A stretch of DNA of 64,000 nt, taken from positions 114,405,316 to 114,469,315 of the forward strand of contig NC_089222.1 in NCBI RefSeq assembly GCF_963924675.1, written 5' to 3'. The notes beneath the pieces were generated by a model that ran no database searches, was not told the DNA's origin, and saw nothing but the letters and a program-made list of their open reading frames with translations. Origin of the DNA: Phocoena phocoena (taxonomy: Eukaryota > Chordata > Mammalia > Artiodactyla > Phocoenidae). Positions 46,483-60,534 of this stretch are shown here, piece after piece. The translations under genes and the position numbers were made by a program. Numbering within the stretch: position 1 is the first letter of the stretch; each line of letters begins with the position of its first letter.

Positions 46483-47052
46483 TTGGTGGTTCCTGTATCC
46501 TCCATCATAACCATTAACTTATCATATATCTTATTTGTTAAGCTATCCAGGTTCATCTTATACAGTGAGGATGTCTTTTTGTGCTTGCTTTTCACTTATG
46601 TGTGTCCATTCTCTCCATTACTCATCTGCTGTCCTGCAAATCCTGGCTCTTTTCTTTCTGGCATAGTTAGGATCAGTACAGAAGGTTGTGTAACAAACTC
46701 AGAGGAGATTGCATAGGCTCCTCATCTTTGGCAAGAAAGTGATCATTACATGATAGGAGGAACCCTCAAATGCTGCTGTTTGCCATTGTTATCTTTGCCT
46801 CCTGCTCTTTATTGCCGCCTCCATGCCCTCTGCTTGTTGTCTCTCTCTGTATGTCCTATCCTCCTGACTCTCGTAAAAAGGTTAAGTTGTTCCTATTTTA
46901 TTCTGTATCACAGGTTGGAATTATCCTTCACAGTTGGAATGCTGCTTCTTTTCTGAGATTTTTCTATGAATGAAAGGATTGTTTCCCCCATGCTTTCATT
47001 CAAGTCAGTTGCATTGTCTAGGATCTGACACAGTCTCCTTGGATTGTTGCAG

Positions 47053-47174
47053 ATGTTCCCCCAACAAGTCAGGGGGTGGATCACAAGCAGGTCCAGCGAG
47101 AACTGGGAGATGTCGTACTACATCTCCACAACCCCACCGTCCTTTCTTCCTCTTCGGTCGAAGTGCATTGGACA
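47053..47174 (+). CDS. ROBO1: ROBO1 exon: first half of FN3 domain 2
   Basis: Exon of 122 nt, acceptor attgttgcag and donor ACA|GTGAGT. It completes an Asp codon and reads [18 protein letters not shown], then [13 protein letters not shown] and [10 protein letters not shown], ending on a codon boundary. Substitutions relative to human, from memory, are VPP for VLP, GDVV for GNAV and SVEVHW for SIEVHW. This is a relatively variable part of the ectodomain. The minus strand is also open across this exon, but that frame carries no recognisable protein. Confidence 0.95.
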
Positions 47175-49372
<2,198 letters not shown>

Positions 49373-50287
49373 TAAATACTTTCCTGTTTATTCAATAATT
49401 GTGGAATAATTTTTTCTTAAGCCGTTTGAAAAAAAGAATTTAAAAGAGAGAATTTACCTGGTCACAGTACATATAGGTACATATAATTTCACACAAACAA
49501 CAAACGTAAAGGCTAATAAAAGAATCTTTTTTTTTCCCCTTAAAAAACAGCTTAAATACATTTTGCAGAATTGGTTTGCCCCATAGAATTGTATCAGATA
49601 TGGTTTGACTTCTTTCTTTTAACATGTTTGGAATTTTGTAACATTGGAGCTAAGTTGGAAAAATTATTTTATTGTGCCTGAAAATTCTTTTATAAACCTT
49701 GTTTTCATCTCTAAACAAAATTTTATGTCTCAGAGGAAATTCAATTATAAACTTCTGTATATATTTAAACGAATTTTTTAAACATATGATGTATTGTCAA
49801 GTAATGTAATCCAGCGATTCTGAATAATTATTTTTACCTGTGAAGTTATCAGCTCTAATCATTGAATTTAGAGAGGGTTATATAGATTCATCTCCAGCAA
49901 ATATTTTCAAGCATGCCAAGGTACAATAAAAATTAAGGACATGAGATTTATCCTGTTAATGAATATACATTAAAGCACAGTTTTAATGAGCTATGATAAA
50001 TGAATAAACGATAGATTGAATTAGGGAAATCTCAACAGAGAGTAAATTTTATGTGTATTTTTTCAACACTTATGTAGACACACTACATACTAGAAGACTT
50101 TTAACTGTAAAACGTATTTCTATAGACACTGCCTTATATGTCCATTATACCTCAGTATTTTTCTAGTTACTAGCTAAATTATGATACTTTGTAAATTATC
50201 TCATATATGTAAATATTTGTATATGTTTATTGATATGAAACTGATGTTAAGAAGGTGAACACATTTACCTTCTACAGGTAGTTATAT

Positions 50288-50435
50288 GCTAACATCAGAA
50301 TCACTTATGGAATCATTTTCCAAATATAGGTGCCTGGCCACCATTCTCAGAGATTCTGATTCAGGAAGTCTAATAAGGCCCTTGCATATATACTTTGGTA
50401 GATCTTTCCAGGTGATTCTGTTGTGCACTTTCGGA
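50288..50435 (+). mobile_element. MER5-like hAT-Charlie remnant
   Basis: catcagaatcacttatggaa, cagagattctgattcagga and caggtgattctgttgtgca follow the MER5 layout. Confidence 0.6.
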
Positions 50436-52409
50436 TAATACCCAAATAAAGATCATAAGTGTACTTTTGAGTACCAAATTAATTTGTACAATGACCAAAT
50501 ATACTGAGCTCAATTTTAGGTATAACAGTTTATTTTAAAATGATTTTTAAAAACAAACTAAAAACCCCTGTATGACAGTTGCATGTACTTTAAAAGGGCA
50601 ACATATTTTTAAAGTATTTAAAATACTGCCATAAATGTGCTGTGGATATTTTAGGGTATTTCAAATAGATCTTCTACTGTAATTGAGTCATTAAAAGGTA
50701 AGAGTCTCTACACTTTCAAGTGCCTTCTCATGAGTTTCAAGGTTATTTCAAGACTGGGAAGTGATGGGGTGCTATCGTTCAGTCCAGAAAAATAAACCGT
50801 CATAGAGATTTTCAAGCATATAAAATGTGGCGATGTCTCAGCTCTTAAGCGAAATTGTGTAATGTAGGCATTTTCCCCTAAGAGTCAAAACTCATTTCTC
50901 TCCTAAAGAAATGTGAAAGGGTGGATTTCACTTAACTTCATGGTCAATTTAAAATAATAAAATGCCTTTCACAACCTGATTGACTGGTACAAAATCAGTT
51001 TGTGGCTTTGGTTCAGCTGTGTAATGTAATTGAGGGGAAAAAAGTCACAAAGGACTCTTTATTTCCAAATGGTCAGACCCTAGTATAGAGTCTGACCATT
51101 TGTTGGTATTATGCATTGAAATTATATTAAAATGATATTAACTTTCAAAGAAAAAAATTAAAGGTTCTTGCCCGTGTGATAGAGGACACTGACACTCTTA
51201 GATTTATTTGAAATCCCATTTCCTGTTACAGTTTAGACAATAGGCTACTTGAAACTAATCCTACACCTTGCTTAAGGACATCGTAAAGAATATAGAGCAT
51301 GTTTTACTACTCCATGGATCATTTTCTTATAGAAACTGAGTCCAAATACTGTCATGCATCATATTCAAGCTCTATAACATTGCAAAAGATCACTCTAATA
51401 ATTAAATAATCCGTCAGTGAAATTTAAATTAAGGATTATAGCATAGTTCAGAAATCTTAATTTCCTGAAAATAACTTCCTACCACAAATATCAAAATTAA
51501 TGAGACATACAATAATTTTCTTATTAGGAGAATATTTTTCTTTTAAATCAAATATGTATTGTTATTCTTTATGATCTTATATATGTTATTAAAGGCTAAT
51601 TAAAATTACTGTAAATACAAGATCAGAGTGCTATGTTTCTTTCATTTTTCCTTTCAGTGCTATTTTTCTTTCAAATTTTTCTTTCAGTTTCAACCTACCA
51701 TAGGTGGAATAAATCCTAGAATGATCCTTACTCTTTATGTTCAGTTTTATTTTTAAAAACCATGTTTATGCCAAGATACTTTAGATTATTCAGAAGCTCT
51801 CTCTATTTAAATCAACTGTTTCTCAATTTTGACATGAAAGGTGATGGGACTGTGACAGCACCAGGGAATTTTATCTAGAGAACTGTTGAAGTAAAGTATT
51901 AGACACAGAGTTTCCTACTCATTTTTGTTTTGTGATATCTGGTCAGCTAGTATTATGCAAGTCCATAGTAGGAATGAAAATACTGAATGATAATAGGTAA
52001 GTTATTGTTCTTTATCTAGATGTATACAGCTTTTTGCAAGTTCCTTTTATTTTTTCCTGGCATATAATTTCTAGGTGTTAAAAAATCCTGATGATAAGGT
52101 TAATAAGAACCAGGGTCTTGGTAGAATCATTTGTGGAATCATCTGATATAATCCTTTGTAGAAACTTTTATAGAATCACCTGGTATAATCCTTTAAAAGT
52201 ATATAAGAAAGTTCAAGGAGGTCTTTAAGGTACTACTAAGGTACTACTAGGTTTGACTAGAAGAGTCTTCTCAGAACTAGATCCAGGGGATAAATGACTT
52301 TTGAAACTTCCTACATTAGGTTCATGATAAGTCTGAACTCTGTCTAAGTCTAAAACCACAGTGCTGATCTTTGCATTAACTTATATAATTTGTTGTGTTC
52401 TTCTTATAG

Positions 52410-52676
<267 letters not shown>

Positions 52677-54932
52677 TGAATAGGCTATGGAATGTGGCAA
52701 TAGAATTATGAAAATGATGGTGTTAGCTTTATTTTACCTATCTATAATATCACAACTGAATTTAAACTTATCCAAGCACACATTTTTAAATGATATTTTA
52801 AGCAAAAGGCTGTCAGTATTGTGTCATCCTAATCCTGTCCTATTGAATTTTTTTCATCTTTTCAATAAATACTATTAATTGAGCAACAAGGATGCCTCAG
52901 GGAACAGGAAAGATGCAGTCTGCACCTGCATGGAACTTACAGTGGTTTGGGTTTAAAAAGAAACAACTTAAACTAGGTATTGGAAGTTTACAGCAATATG
53001 CAATTTATATTCACCATTTATGTGTCTTTAAAATTGCATTGCTTTTGATAACAAAAAAGATAGATTGAGATGTAAAAGAGCATTGGAATATGACATATGC
53101 TAATTACTTAGAAAGTTAAAAATGCAATGTGTGCTTCAAAAGTGGTTAGATGAATAAAAAAGAAACACAAAAACCTGACAGAAGCCTTAGTTACCACACT
53201 TCATGATAGACAATGTGGCATGAACATAAAATTCAAATTTATTGGTTACCAGTAAAATCTGAAACAAACAACAAAAAAACAGCACCAAAATTATAAATGG
53301 AAAGGGGAGAGAAAAGGGTCAGATATTAAGAGGTGACATTTAAATTAAGATACTAAGAAGCATATAGTCAACTTTGTTTGTTCCTTTCACATCAGAAGTT
53401 AAGCATTAGTAATATTTCATGCCAGTTACTAAATTATGAAAATGAATCAGATACATGAATCTTTATATATCACAAATAAGTATATAGTACTGTTGCATGT
53501 TGATAATATTGATGACATCTTAGAAATTATTTCAGAACAAAATTAAGAAGCATTCCACTGTGAATAAACTTTGTTGCTGTACGTAATGAACTTTGCATTC
53601 AATTTGGAAACGGCTATTGATGTTACAGTGTTAAGACTGCTACCCGCTGTAACAGATAACACTTGCAGAACTTCTGGAGTGCAATATAATAAAGTCTACC
53701 TGAAGTCCAATGGTTGTAGCTATGGAGGGTCACAGACTGATGAGGTGTCCCTTCTTTAACATGGGGCTTCCAAGGTTGACCCTGGGCCAGAAGAAAGGAA
53801 GAAAAGAAACACATAGTGTGGAGGAGGGTTTAAATGGCACATGTCTGGAAATGGTGCACATCACTGCTGCACAGAGCTTAGTCTTGTGATTCCAAACAGA
53901 TGAATGGCAACACTGCAAAATCAAGTAACTGGCTAGGGAGCTACCTCCCAACAGCTCTATGCTATGAGAGTACCATTCACGTCTTTACTGGAGGGCTTGC
54001 TGCTTCTGCCACAGCCATTGGCCAGAATTTGATTTTTGGATTATCTTTTACAACGAGCACTTTTTTTTTCAACAGAGATTATAATATACACAACTTTTAA
54101 GCAAAAAGAGCTTCATGGTTTATTTCTGGTTCATTTATTCCAAAATTTTTAGGCAATACCGAAAACTATGTTTAAAAATTGCTTGATGTATCTGTTACAA
54201 CGTTATCTAAGGTATGGGGGAAAATAGTCTGAACATAGATACTTTTACTCAAATAGTTGCCTAGTTTTGTGAAAAGTCAGTATTAACTTATTAAAACTGA
54301 AATTAAAAGTTACATGGTGATGACCTTATACATTGTCATGTCATTTACTTATTTTGTATAATATATGACTTTCAGTACTGGGTTTTCAAATATGAATTAG
54401 AAAAAGGACCATGTGTAATTTTATTTATTTAAGATTTAAATCATGGGATTTAAGGGTCAAATTGGTTTTCTTGAAATTATAGATGTGTTCCAATTTTCCA
54501 TATCTTAATATAGCCTCAGCTGCAGTGAGACAAAGACTGAGGTACAGAGAGGCCATTTTAATTCATTAGTCACACCACACTTTATTCTGTTAAGCCCATC
54601 TGGTCGTCTGCATGGAACCTCTCTTGGCTGTCTGCATAAAATCTGAAGCTACCCAACTTAACCTTGCACAAATAACCATGAAATCTATAAACCTAGCAGA
54701 TACAAAGGGTGTAGTAGAAATAAAAGAAGAGTCAGCTTGGTGAACTTTCAGAGGATGAAGTGCTTGTAGGATAACCATAGATAAAAGAGTCTGGAACATG
54801 AAATAAAACTTTCAGTCAACAAACAGTTGAAGGCAGGTGACGGCAACTGCTTGTGAAAATAGGTTTTTCAGACTTGACCCTCCATAGAATGAAATCTGGA
54901 ATTCTGTTCAAGAAAATAAAAAACACACGCAT

Positions 54933-55128
54933 GGGCTTCCCTGGTGGTGCAGTGGTTGAGAGTCCGCCTGCCGATGCAGGGGACACAGGTTCGTGCCCCG
55001 GTGTGGGAAGATCCGGATGGGCCCGTGAGCCATGGCTGCTGAGCCTGCGCGTCCGGAGCCTGTGCTCCACAATGGGAGAGGCCACAACAGTGAGAGGCCC
55101 GCGTACCGCAAAAAAAAAAAAAAAAAAA
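54933..55128 (+). mobile_element. CHR-type SINE with small internal deletion
   Basis: Sense copy flanked by the perfect 12-bp duplication aaacacacgcat (54921-54932 and 55129-55140), with an A tail of about 22. It lacks about 20 bases in the segment that reads 'cacatgccgcggagcggct' in the other copies. The long pure tail and perfect duplication suggest a comparatively young insertion. Confidence 0.95.
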
Positions 55129-55430
55129 AAACACACGCATGCACAACACGCGTAGCAATTTAGCCTTTTTACGTAGAAAGGGGTGCTATTTTCCTAAGAC
55201 TGTTTCCTTAGCCATTGAATGCTACTTATTTTACCTGCCAGTGTCTTAACAGGATGCAATGTCATTTAATAAGAAAAAATAATCAGTAAGCATTTTTTTT
55301 CTGTTAGAGAAATGTTATTCATAACTAATGAGTTATACCAATTATTTTTCTTGGAAAAAAATAGTTTTGGACTGAAACAAATGTTTCTACTTTAAAGCAG
55401 GTGGTGTTAGCAGAACATTTTCAGAGTCAA

Positions 55431-55500
55431 ATGCACGGGCTTCAGTAGTTGTGGCACGTGGGCTCAGTAGTTGTGGCGCATGGGCTTAGTTGCTCCGAGA
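55431..55500 (-). mobile_element. CHR-1-type SINE fragment
   Basis: Contains cagtagttgtggcgcatggg and gcttagttgctccg, the tail-side part of cetartiodactyl CHR-1/BovA-like SINEs, with a partial internal repeat. Truncated on both sides. Confidence 0.6.
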
Positions 55501-55731
55501 ATAGCAATAAATTCTATCAGTTTTTAATTCTTGAATCAAAATAGCTGACAGAAAACGGGAGACTTTTTGACTATTCATAACACTTGATAATTCTTGCCCA
55601 TATTTAATGAACGTTCTTATAGCTATTGCTGGCCGTGTTCATTATTTTAAAAGGAAGATTTTTCATAGTTCTTTCAATGGTAACATGATTTTAATTTTTC
55701 ATTGTTTTTTTATTAATGATTCTGAATTTTT

Positions 55732-55937
55732 TTGTTTTTTGCGGTACGCGGGCTACTCACTGCTGTGGCCCCTTCTCGCTGCGGAGCACAGGCTCCGGAC
55801 GGACGCGCAGGCTCAGCGGCCATGGCCCACGGGCCCAGCCGCTCCGCGGCACGCGGGATCCTCCCAGACCGGGGCACGAACCCGCGTCCCCTGCATCGGT
55901 AGGCAGACTCCCAACCACTGCACCACCAGGGAAGCCC
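55732..55937 (-). mobile_element. CHR-type SINE, antisense, upstream of the transmembrane exon
   Basis: Antisense copy flanked by aa(t/c)gatt(c)(t/c)gaattttt (55715-55731 and 55938-55954), 17 bp with two mismatches. It ends 185 nt before the transmembrane exon. The cac-tgctgtggccccttctcgctg region is more diverged than in the other copies. Confidence 0.93.
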
Positions 55938-56040
55938 AACGATTCCGAATTTTTAGAGACCCTTCTAAACACAGTTTCAAACAATGTGTTTCTGAGGCAG
56001 TTAAGTGTCTTAGACTATTCAAGGGTGAGAGGAGGGGAGA

Positions 56041-56062
56041 TACACACACACACACACACACA
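56041..56062 (+). repeat. CA repeat before the transmembrane exon
   Basis: About ten CA units ending some 60 nt upstream of the transmembrane exon. CA repeats are known binding sites for the splicing factor hnRNP L; a role here is inferred. Confidence 0.95.
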
Positions 56063-56103
56063 ATTTTTTTTCATTGTCTCATTGAGTTTTACACCCAAAT
56101 TAA

Positions 56104-56382
<279 letters not shown>

Positions 56383-59300
56383 TGACTCCAAGTTATTCAT
56401 GATTACGCGTATCCTATATGAAATTATTTTAATATATAAAGATTTTCAAAAGTGCTTTTATTTTATTGCAATATCTGGGTATAACCTCCTCTTGAGTGTC
56501 AGTACTATAAATAGGCTTATCGGTTTCAGGCCCAGTTCCTTTAAAATATATTTCACCAGGGTAGGTCTACACTTCGTTGTGATACCATTCCCTTGTTCTC
56601 TTAGGGAATTACTGTATATTCTGGAGGAAACTTTTTAATCTCCTTGTCACAGGAATTATAAATACAAGCTTTGGACTGTCACACAATTTTAAAGGGCGTG
56701 TTCTTGCCCTTCGTAAAGCTAAAGAGATTATTTATAAATAATGATATTTCTGATTATTTCTGATTATTTACGAAATAGTTTCTTAATAAATGTGCTTCAC
56801 TTTTCAGAGAGAGGAGGTTTAGAACTTTTTTATTGTTAAATTTAAAGTTGCAGAGCTGAATATGTATATACTGTTAATGGGTGATGATGATTTGTTAAAA
56901 AATGTGTTTACAGTTTAGAAGAGAACGTTTATTTAGCTGCAATTGTTTACAATGTTATGGACGAGCCAAATGTGCTAAGGATTTCACAGACACTTTTACC
57001 ACATATTCTCGAAGTCTGTAGGTTGGTGGTTTGTATTTTATATTTTGTGATGAGGTTGTTAACACTATCAGATAGATAATCCTTTTGCCTTTCCCTCCTC
57101 CAATAGCTTCATCCGCTCTGGGCATCAGATCTGGGCTCTAAGGCTCGGTGATTGTGAGTCCCAGTTTTCAGGCCACTGTCCCAATTTATGTCTTTAGTCC
57201 AACTAAATTATTTACAGTGCTCCTTCGACTCTTAAAATTGTCCTAGTTTTTGGATGGCAAATTATACACTCACCCTAGTTATAGGGTCCACACTTAAGTC
57301 TAAGATAACATTTTTGCTGCCAAGCAGATTTAAAGGATGACCAGTAAACACATACCCCCTGCACCATCACCACCCTTTAAAAAAAATTGTCTACATATTT
57401 CCTAAGTGAACATTTCCTACGTGGCTTGGCCAAGTCATTTCTCTGATCAATGATATGGCAAAGTCAGAATTTGTTAGTGCTAGCTAGACCTTTTCTCAAT
57501 GAAAAGTTCTATTGAATATCCCTGTACGCTTGTAAAACAGTCTGGGACAACAGTCTTAAAATATTTGTGCCCTTGGTCCCAAGGTGTCTTGGCAAGAGTC
57601 AACACAAATTCATCACCCACACTGTGGAAATCCATGAATGTGCCTCCTGTCCATGGCTCCACAGCAATCTCTTCGTGTACCTACGTTCACCTTAGTGTTA
57701 TCATCCTTAAATATGTCTTTTTCAGATATGTGTCCTATGCAGAGATAAAGCAAAATGTCAGCATCCCTGCCTGTGAAATGGAAAACGAGGGCTGGGAGGT
57801 TACTGCAAAGAGACTGGGTGCTCGTTACGTATACAAAGTAGATCAATGTCAGGCACACGTGTTACCATATAAAACCCTTGACTGAAAAACAAGGCAGAGA
57901 AGGGGTTTGTGGGTGTCTGTGTGTTGTGAAGCCGGGCAGGGGCAGGCTGTTGGGAGCTGTGCGTTTGAAATCCCATTTGAATGAAGAAAAGTGACTAATT
58001 AACGTCTAGACTCCTGAATTCCCCAGGAATCCTGTATTTTTTATTGCCATGAAGTCTGATAGCTGTGTACTTGTAACAATTGAATGCTCTCTCTCGTCTT
58101 GAAATCTAAATATGTGACATGAAACCCTCTCCCCTTCTGAAATGTTTCTTTTCTTTTACTAATGTACTTTAAGCATGCCGGCAAATGCCTATGTGCTCTT
58201 TCTGCAAAACCTGTTAAACTAATATCATTGTCCTTTTAACTAGCTTGTGTTTAAGCAGAAATCGTAGAACATAATTACAAATGTAATTGGTGAGCATTCG
58301 ATTCTGCTTTCCTCACTTTGCCGTGTTAGCACTTTTTCATAATTCTGGTTGTATGCAGTTTTGAAAAGTGCATCCTGAAATCTTAAATTGTCTATGCCCA
58401 AAACAATGCTGGTAATTCTAAGAAGAAAGGAAGTGAAGTATTTTAAAGAAATCAATAGGCTGTTGACCTATAAACCATCAAACCAGAGTGTGACTTTCGG
58501 GTAATAGTGAGCATTTTTAACATTTCCCCCCTACATTTATCCGGAGGTGTACCCTCTGCTCGTACCCCTTGTCCACATACATCCACGTAGTGGGAGTTTA
58601 TTTTATTACTGGAAGCTTTGAGAATTAAGTTGTCCTTTGGTGTACAAGCTGTAAAAAATTCATTTAGGCAGAACTCTCTTCATCTCTTTTCCAGTTCCTT
58701 AAACTGAGGTTAGCAGTGGGCTAGGAATACTGACGGGGACCTTTCATTTTTTGCCTGTGTCCTTTTTATTGCAAATTAATGTCCAGGCACTGCATTCTTG
58801 CTTGAGTAGCTTTACTTTCAAATGTACCTCTTTATTATTTTTTATGAGGACTGGTTACTACGGCTCTGAATTTTTGATTGTAGCTAAATTACATTGACTC
58901 TCTGGAAAGACCTGACTGAAAGAAGACACAGTAGAATTCCTAAGACAGAGACCGCTATGCAGCAAAGGAAGCCCAGTGTATAAACTGGATCCCCAGCATT
59001 GAGGGTTTTGTTTTTGTTCCTCCTCGTATGCTCAGAAATAGAATGGTTTGGTAAGAAGTGACAGTTGTAAAGGATGCTACGGCATTTGAATTTGCAACCC
59101 CAGTGCTCTAATCTTCAAGTAAATTTCTTGGAGAAGTTCAAATGTGAAGTGGAAAATACATTTTTGGCAGCTTTTTGATCCGTGATAAGTAATCAACATT
59201 CTAGTTTGTGTGTATTAAGGATTTCTTTAAAGCAAATTTTAGTCTACAAGGAAGTAATGTAGATTTCCTTGCTTTCTTTACCAGAGCAGTGTTTACTTTA

Positions 59301-59768
59301 AATTAAGGTGAAGAGCTTGGAAAAAATGTCAGCCTCCTCCCTGTATGAAATGACATGGAAATAGCTGCGGTGTTATCCAACACCCAGGAATGAGAGAAGA
59401 TAGGAAAAGTGGCAGAGGCAAGGCTGCTACTTTTGAGGTCTGCAGTTCAATTTGAGGCATTATTGATTGGATTAAGATTTATAACTGCAGGGTGAAGGTT
59501 TTCAGAGGGGCATTATTGTTCTATTGTTTAGCTTTTGGTGTGGTATTTAAAAAAAAATGCTTAGCCTCCTTCTAGGAAGCTTCTAAATGTAAACTATAAT
59601 AGAGAAGTTGAAGTTTAAAGCTCCCCATTTTTCCTGTCCATTCACAAATTTCTATCATGATAAAAATGTAGCATTACAGTGTTTGTAGGATAAGTATCAG
59701 GCATTTCTTGGCAGTGAAACAATTCAGTTTTATGGGTTTTTTTGTTCCAGTTCTTTCTTTGCTTGCTG

Positions 59769-60005
59769 CCTTCCTTTCTTCCTTCCTTCTTTCCTTCTTT
59801 CTTTCCCTCCTTTCCTCCTTCCCTTTCCCCTTCTCTTCCTTCCTTCCTTCCTCCCTCCTTCCATCTCTTTCTTCCTTTTTCCTCTTTCTTTCTTTCTTTC
59901 CCCCCTCTTTCTTTCTTTCTTTTTCTTTCTTTCTCTTTCTCTCTCCTTCTTTCTTTTTCTTCCCCCCTCCTCCCTCCCTCCCTCCCTCTCTTTCTTTCTC
60001 TTTTT
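59769..60005 (+). repeat. Near-pure pyrimidine tract (CTTT/CCTT-rich)
   Basis: 237 nt with a single purine, the A at 59873; 104 and 132 uninterrupted pyrimidines on either side. Made of drifting (CTTT), (CCTT) and (CCCT) units. Pyrimidine-rich sequence continues to about 60050. Confidence 0.97.
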
Positions 60006-60437
60006 GTCTTTCTATCTTTCTCTCTGTCTCCTTCCCTCTGTCTCTCTTTCGATGATGAATACTTAAACACACCTATTGGTTAGCCCACTTTAATAAGCCT
60101 TTACTTTAAGATTTCTAGATAAGGTTTACGCAAGACTCTGATAATACTTGTTTAAGAACCCATTATCCAATGTTTGGAAATGATTAATAGTAGAGGACTC
60201 CTGTTTGTACTAAAGCCATGAGCTAAATCTCTATTACTAAATGCAGGGGTCATTTGCAGGCTAACCCAGCACAATCCCCACCCCCTCCCGTCCTAGAACG
60301 TCAGATCCTTCAAAATGGTACCTCAGAGACAAGCTTCTTTTTTAACCTCAGATTTGGTTTTATTAATATATCAGAGTGTCAGAACTACTGGCCTAGTTAT
60401 TTACATTTGTTTTATGTTCAGCTGTCTGCTTGATTTA

Positions 60438-60507
60438 TACTAATGTGATATGTTCCCTTTCTCTCTTCAGCTTAATAACTGGTTTATATTTTGTTTTGAT
60501 TTTTCAG
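60438..60507 (+). promoter_or_regulatory. Branch site and tandem acceptors of the 27-nt exon
   Basis: TACTAAT at 60438-60444, then a polypyrimidine acceptor ccctttctctcttcag (AG at 60469-60470), then 37 nt later a second one, gttttgatttttcag (AG at 60506-60507). Only the second gives the VPSF reading. Use of the first would give a stop codon (TAA) after one residue. Confidence 0.7.
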
Positions 60508-60534
60508 TCCCGTCTTTTACCTTCACACCAACAG
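60508..60534 (+). CDS. ROBO1: ROBO1 27-nt exon, juxtamembrane cytoplasmic segment
   Basis: Twenty-seven bases between acceptor gatttttcag and donor ACAG|GTATAT, encoding VPSFTFTPT with phase 1 at both ends. The reading frame joins RK|VPSFTFTPT|VTYQRGG exactly as in the human isoform that contains these nine residues. As I remember, other ROBO1 products (and ROBO2) lack them, so this is very probably a cassette exon that changes the spacing between the membrane and the next tyrosine motif. A second strong acceptor 37 nt upstream and GCATG motifs downstream suggest regulated use. Confidence 0.93.

Noticed and set aside
53541..54080. Less AT-rich block with frames on both strands, considered as a processed pseudogene
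   Set aside because: No recognisable protein in any frame; wording such as 'ggcacatgtctgg ... cacatcactgctgc' is reminiscent of old L1 or LTR sequence, so an unassigned repeat is more likely.
57499..57885. 128-codon frame containing an acceptor-like ctttttcag at 57726
   Set aside because: The frame does not fit the ROBO1 phase, shows no known domain, and ROBO1 goes straight from 56320 to 60508 in the known protein.
59642..60083. Long open frames of Ser/Phe/Pro-rich or Lys/Arg/Glu-rich protein on both strands
   Set aside because: Direct translation of the pyrimidine tract, which has no stops in several frames; no real protein.
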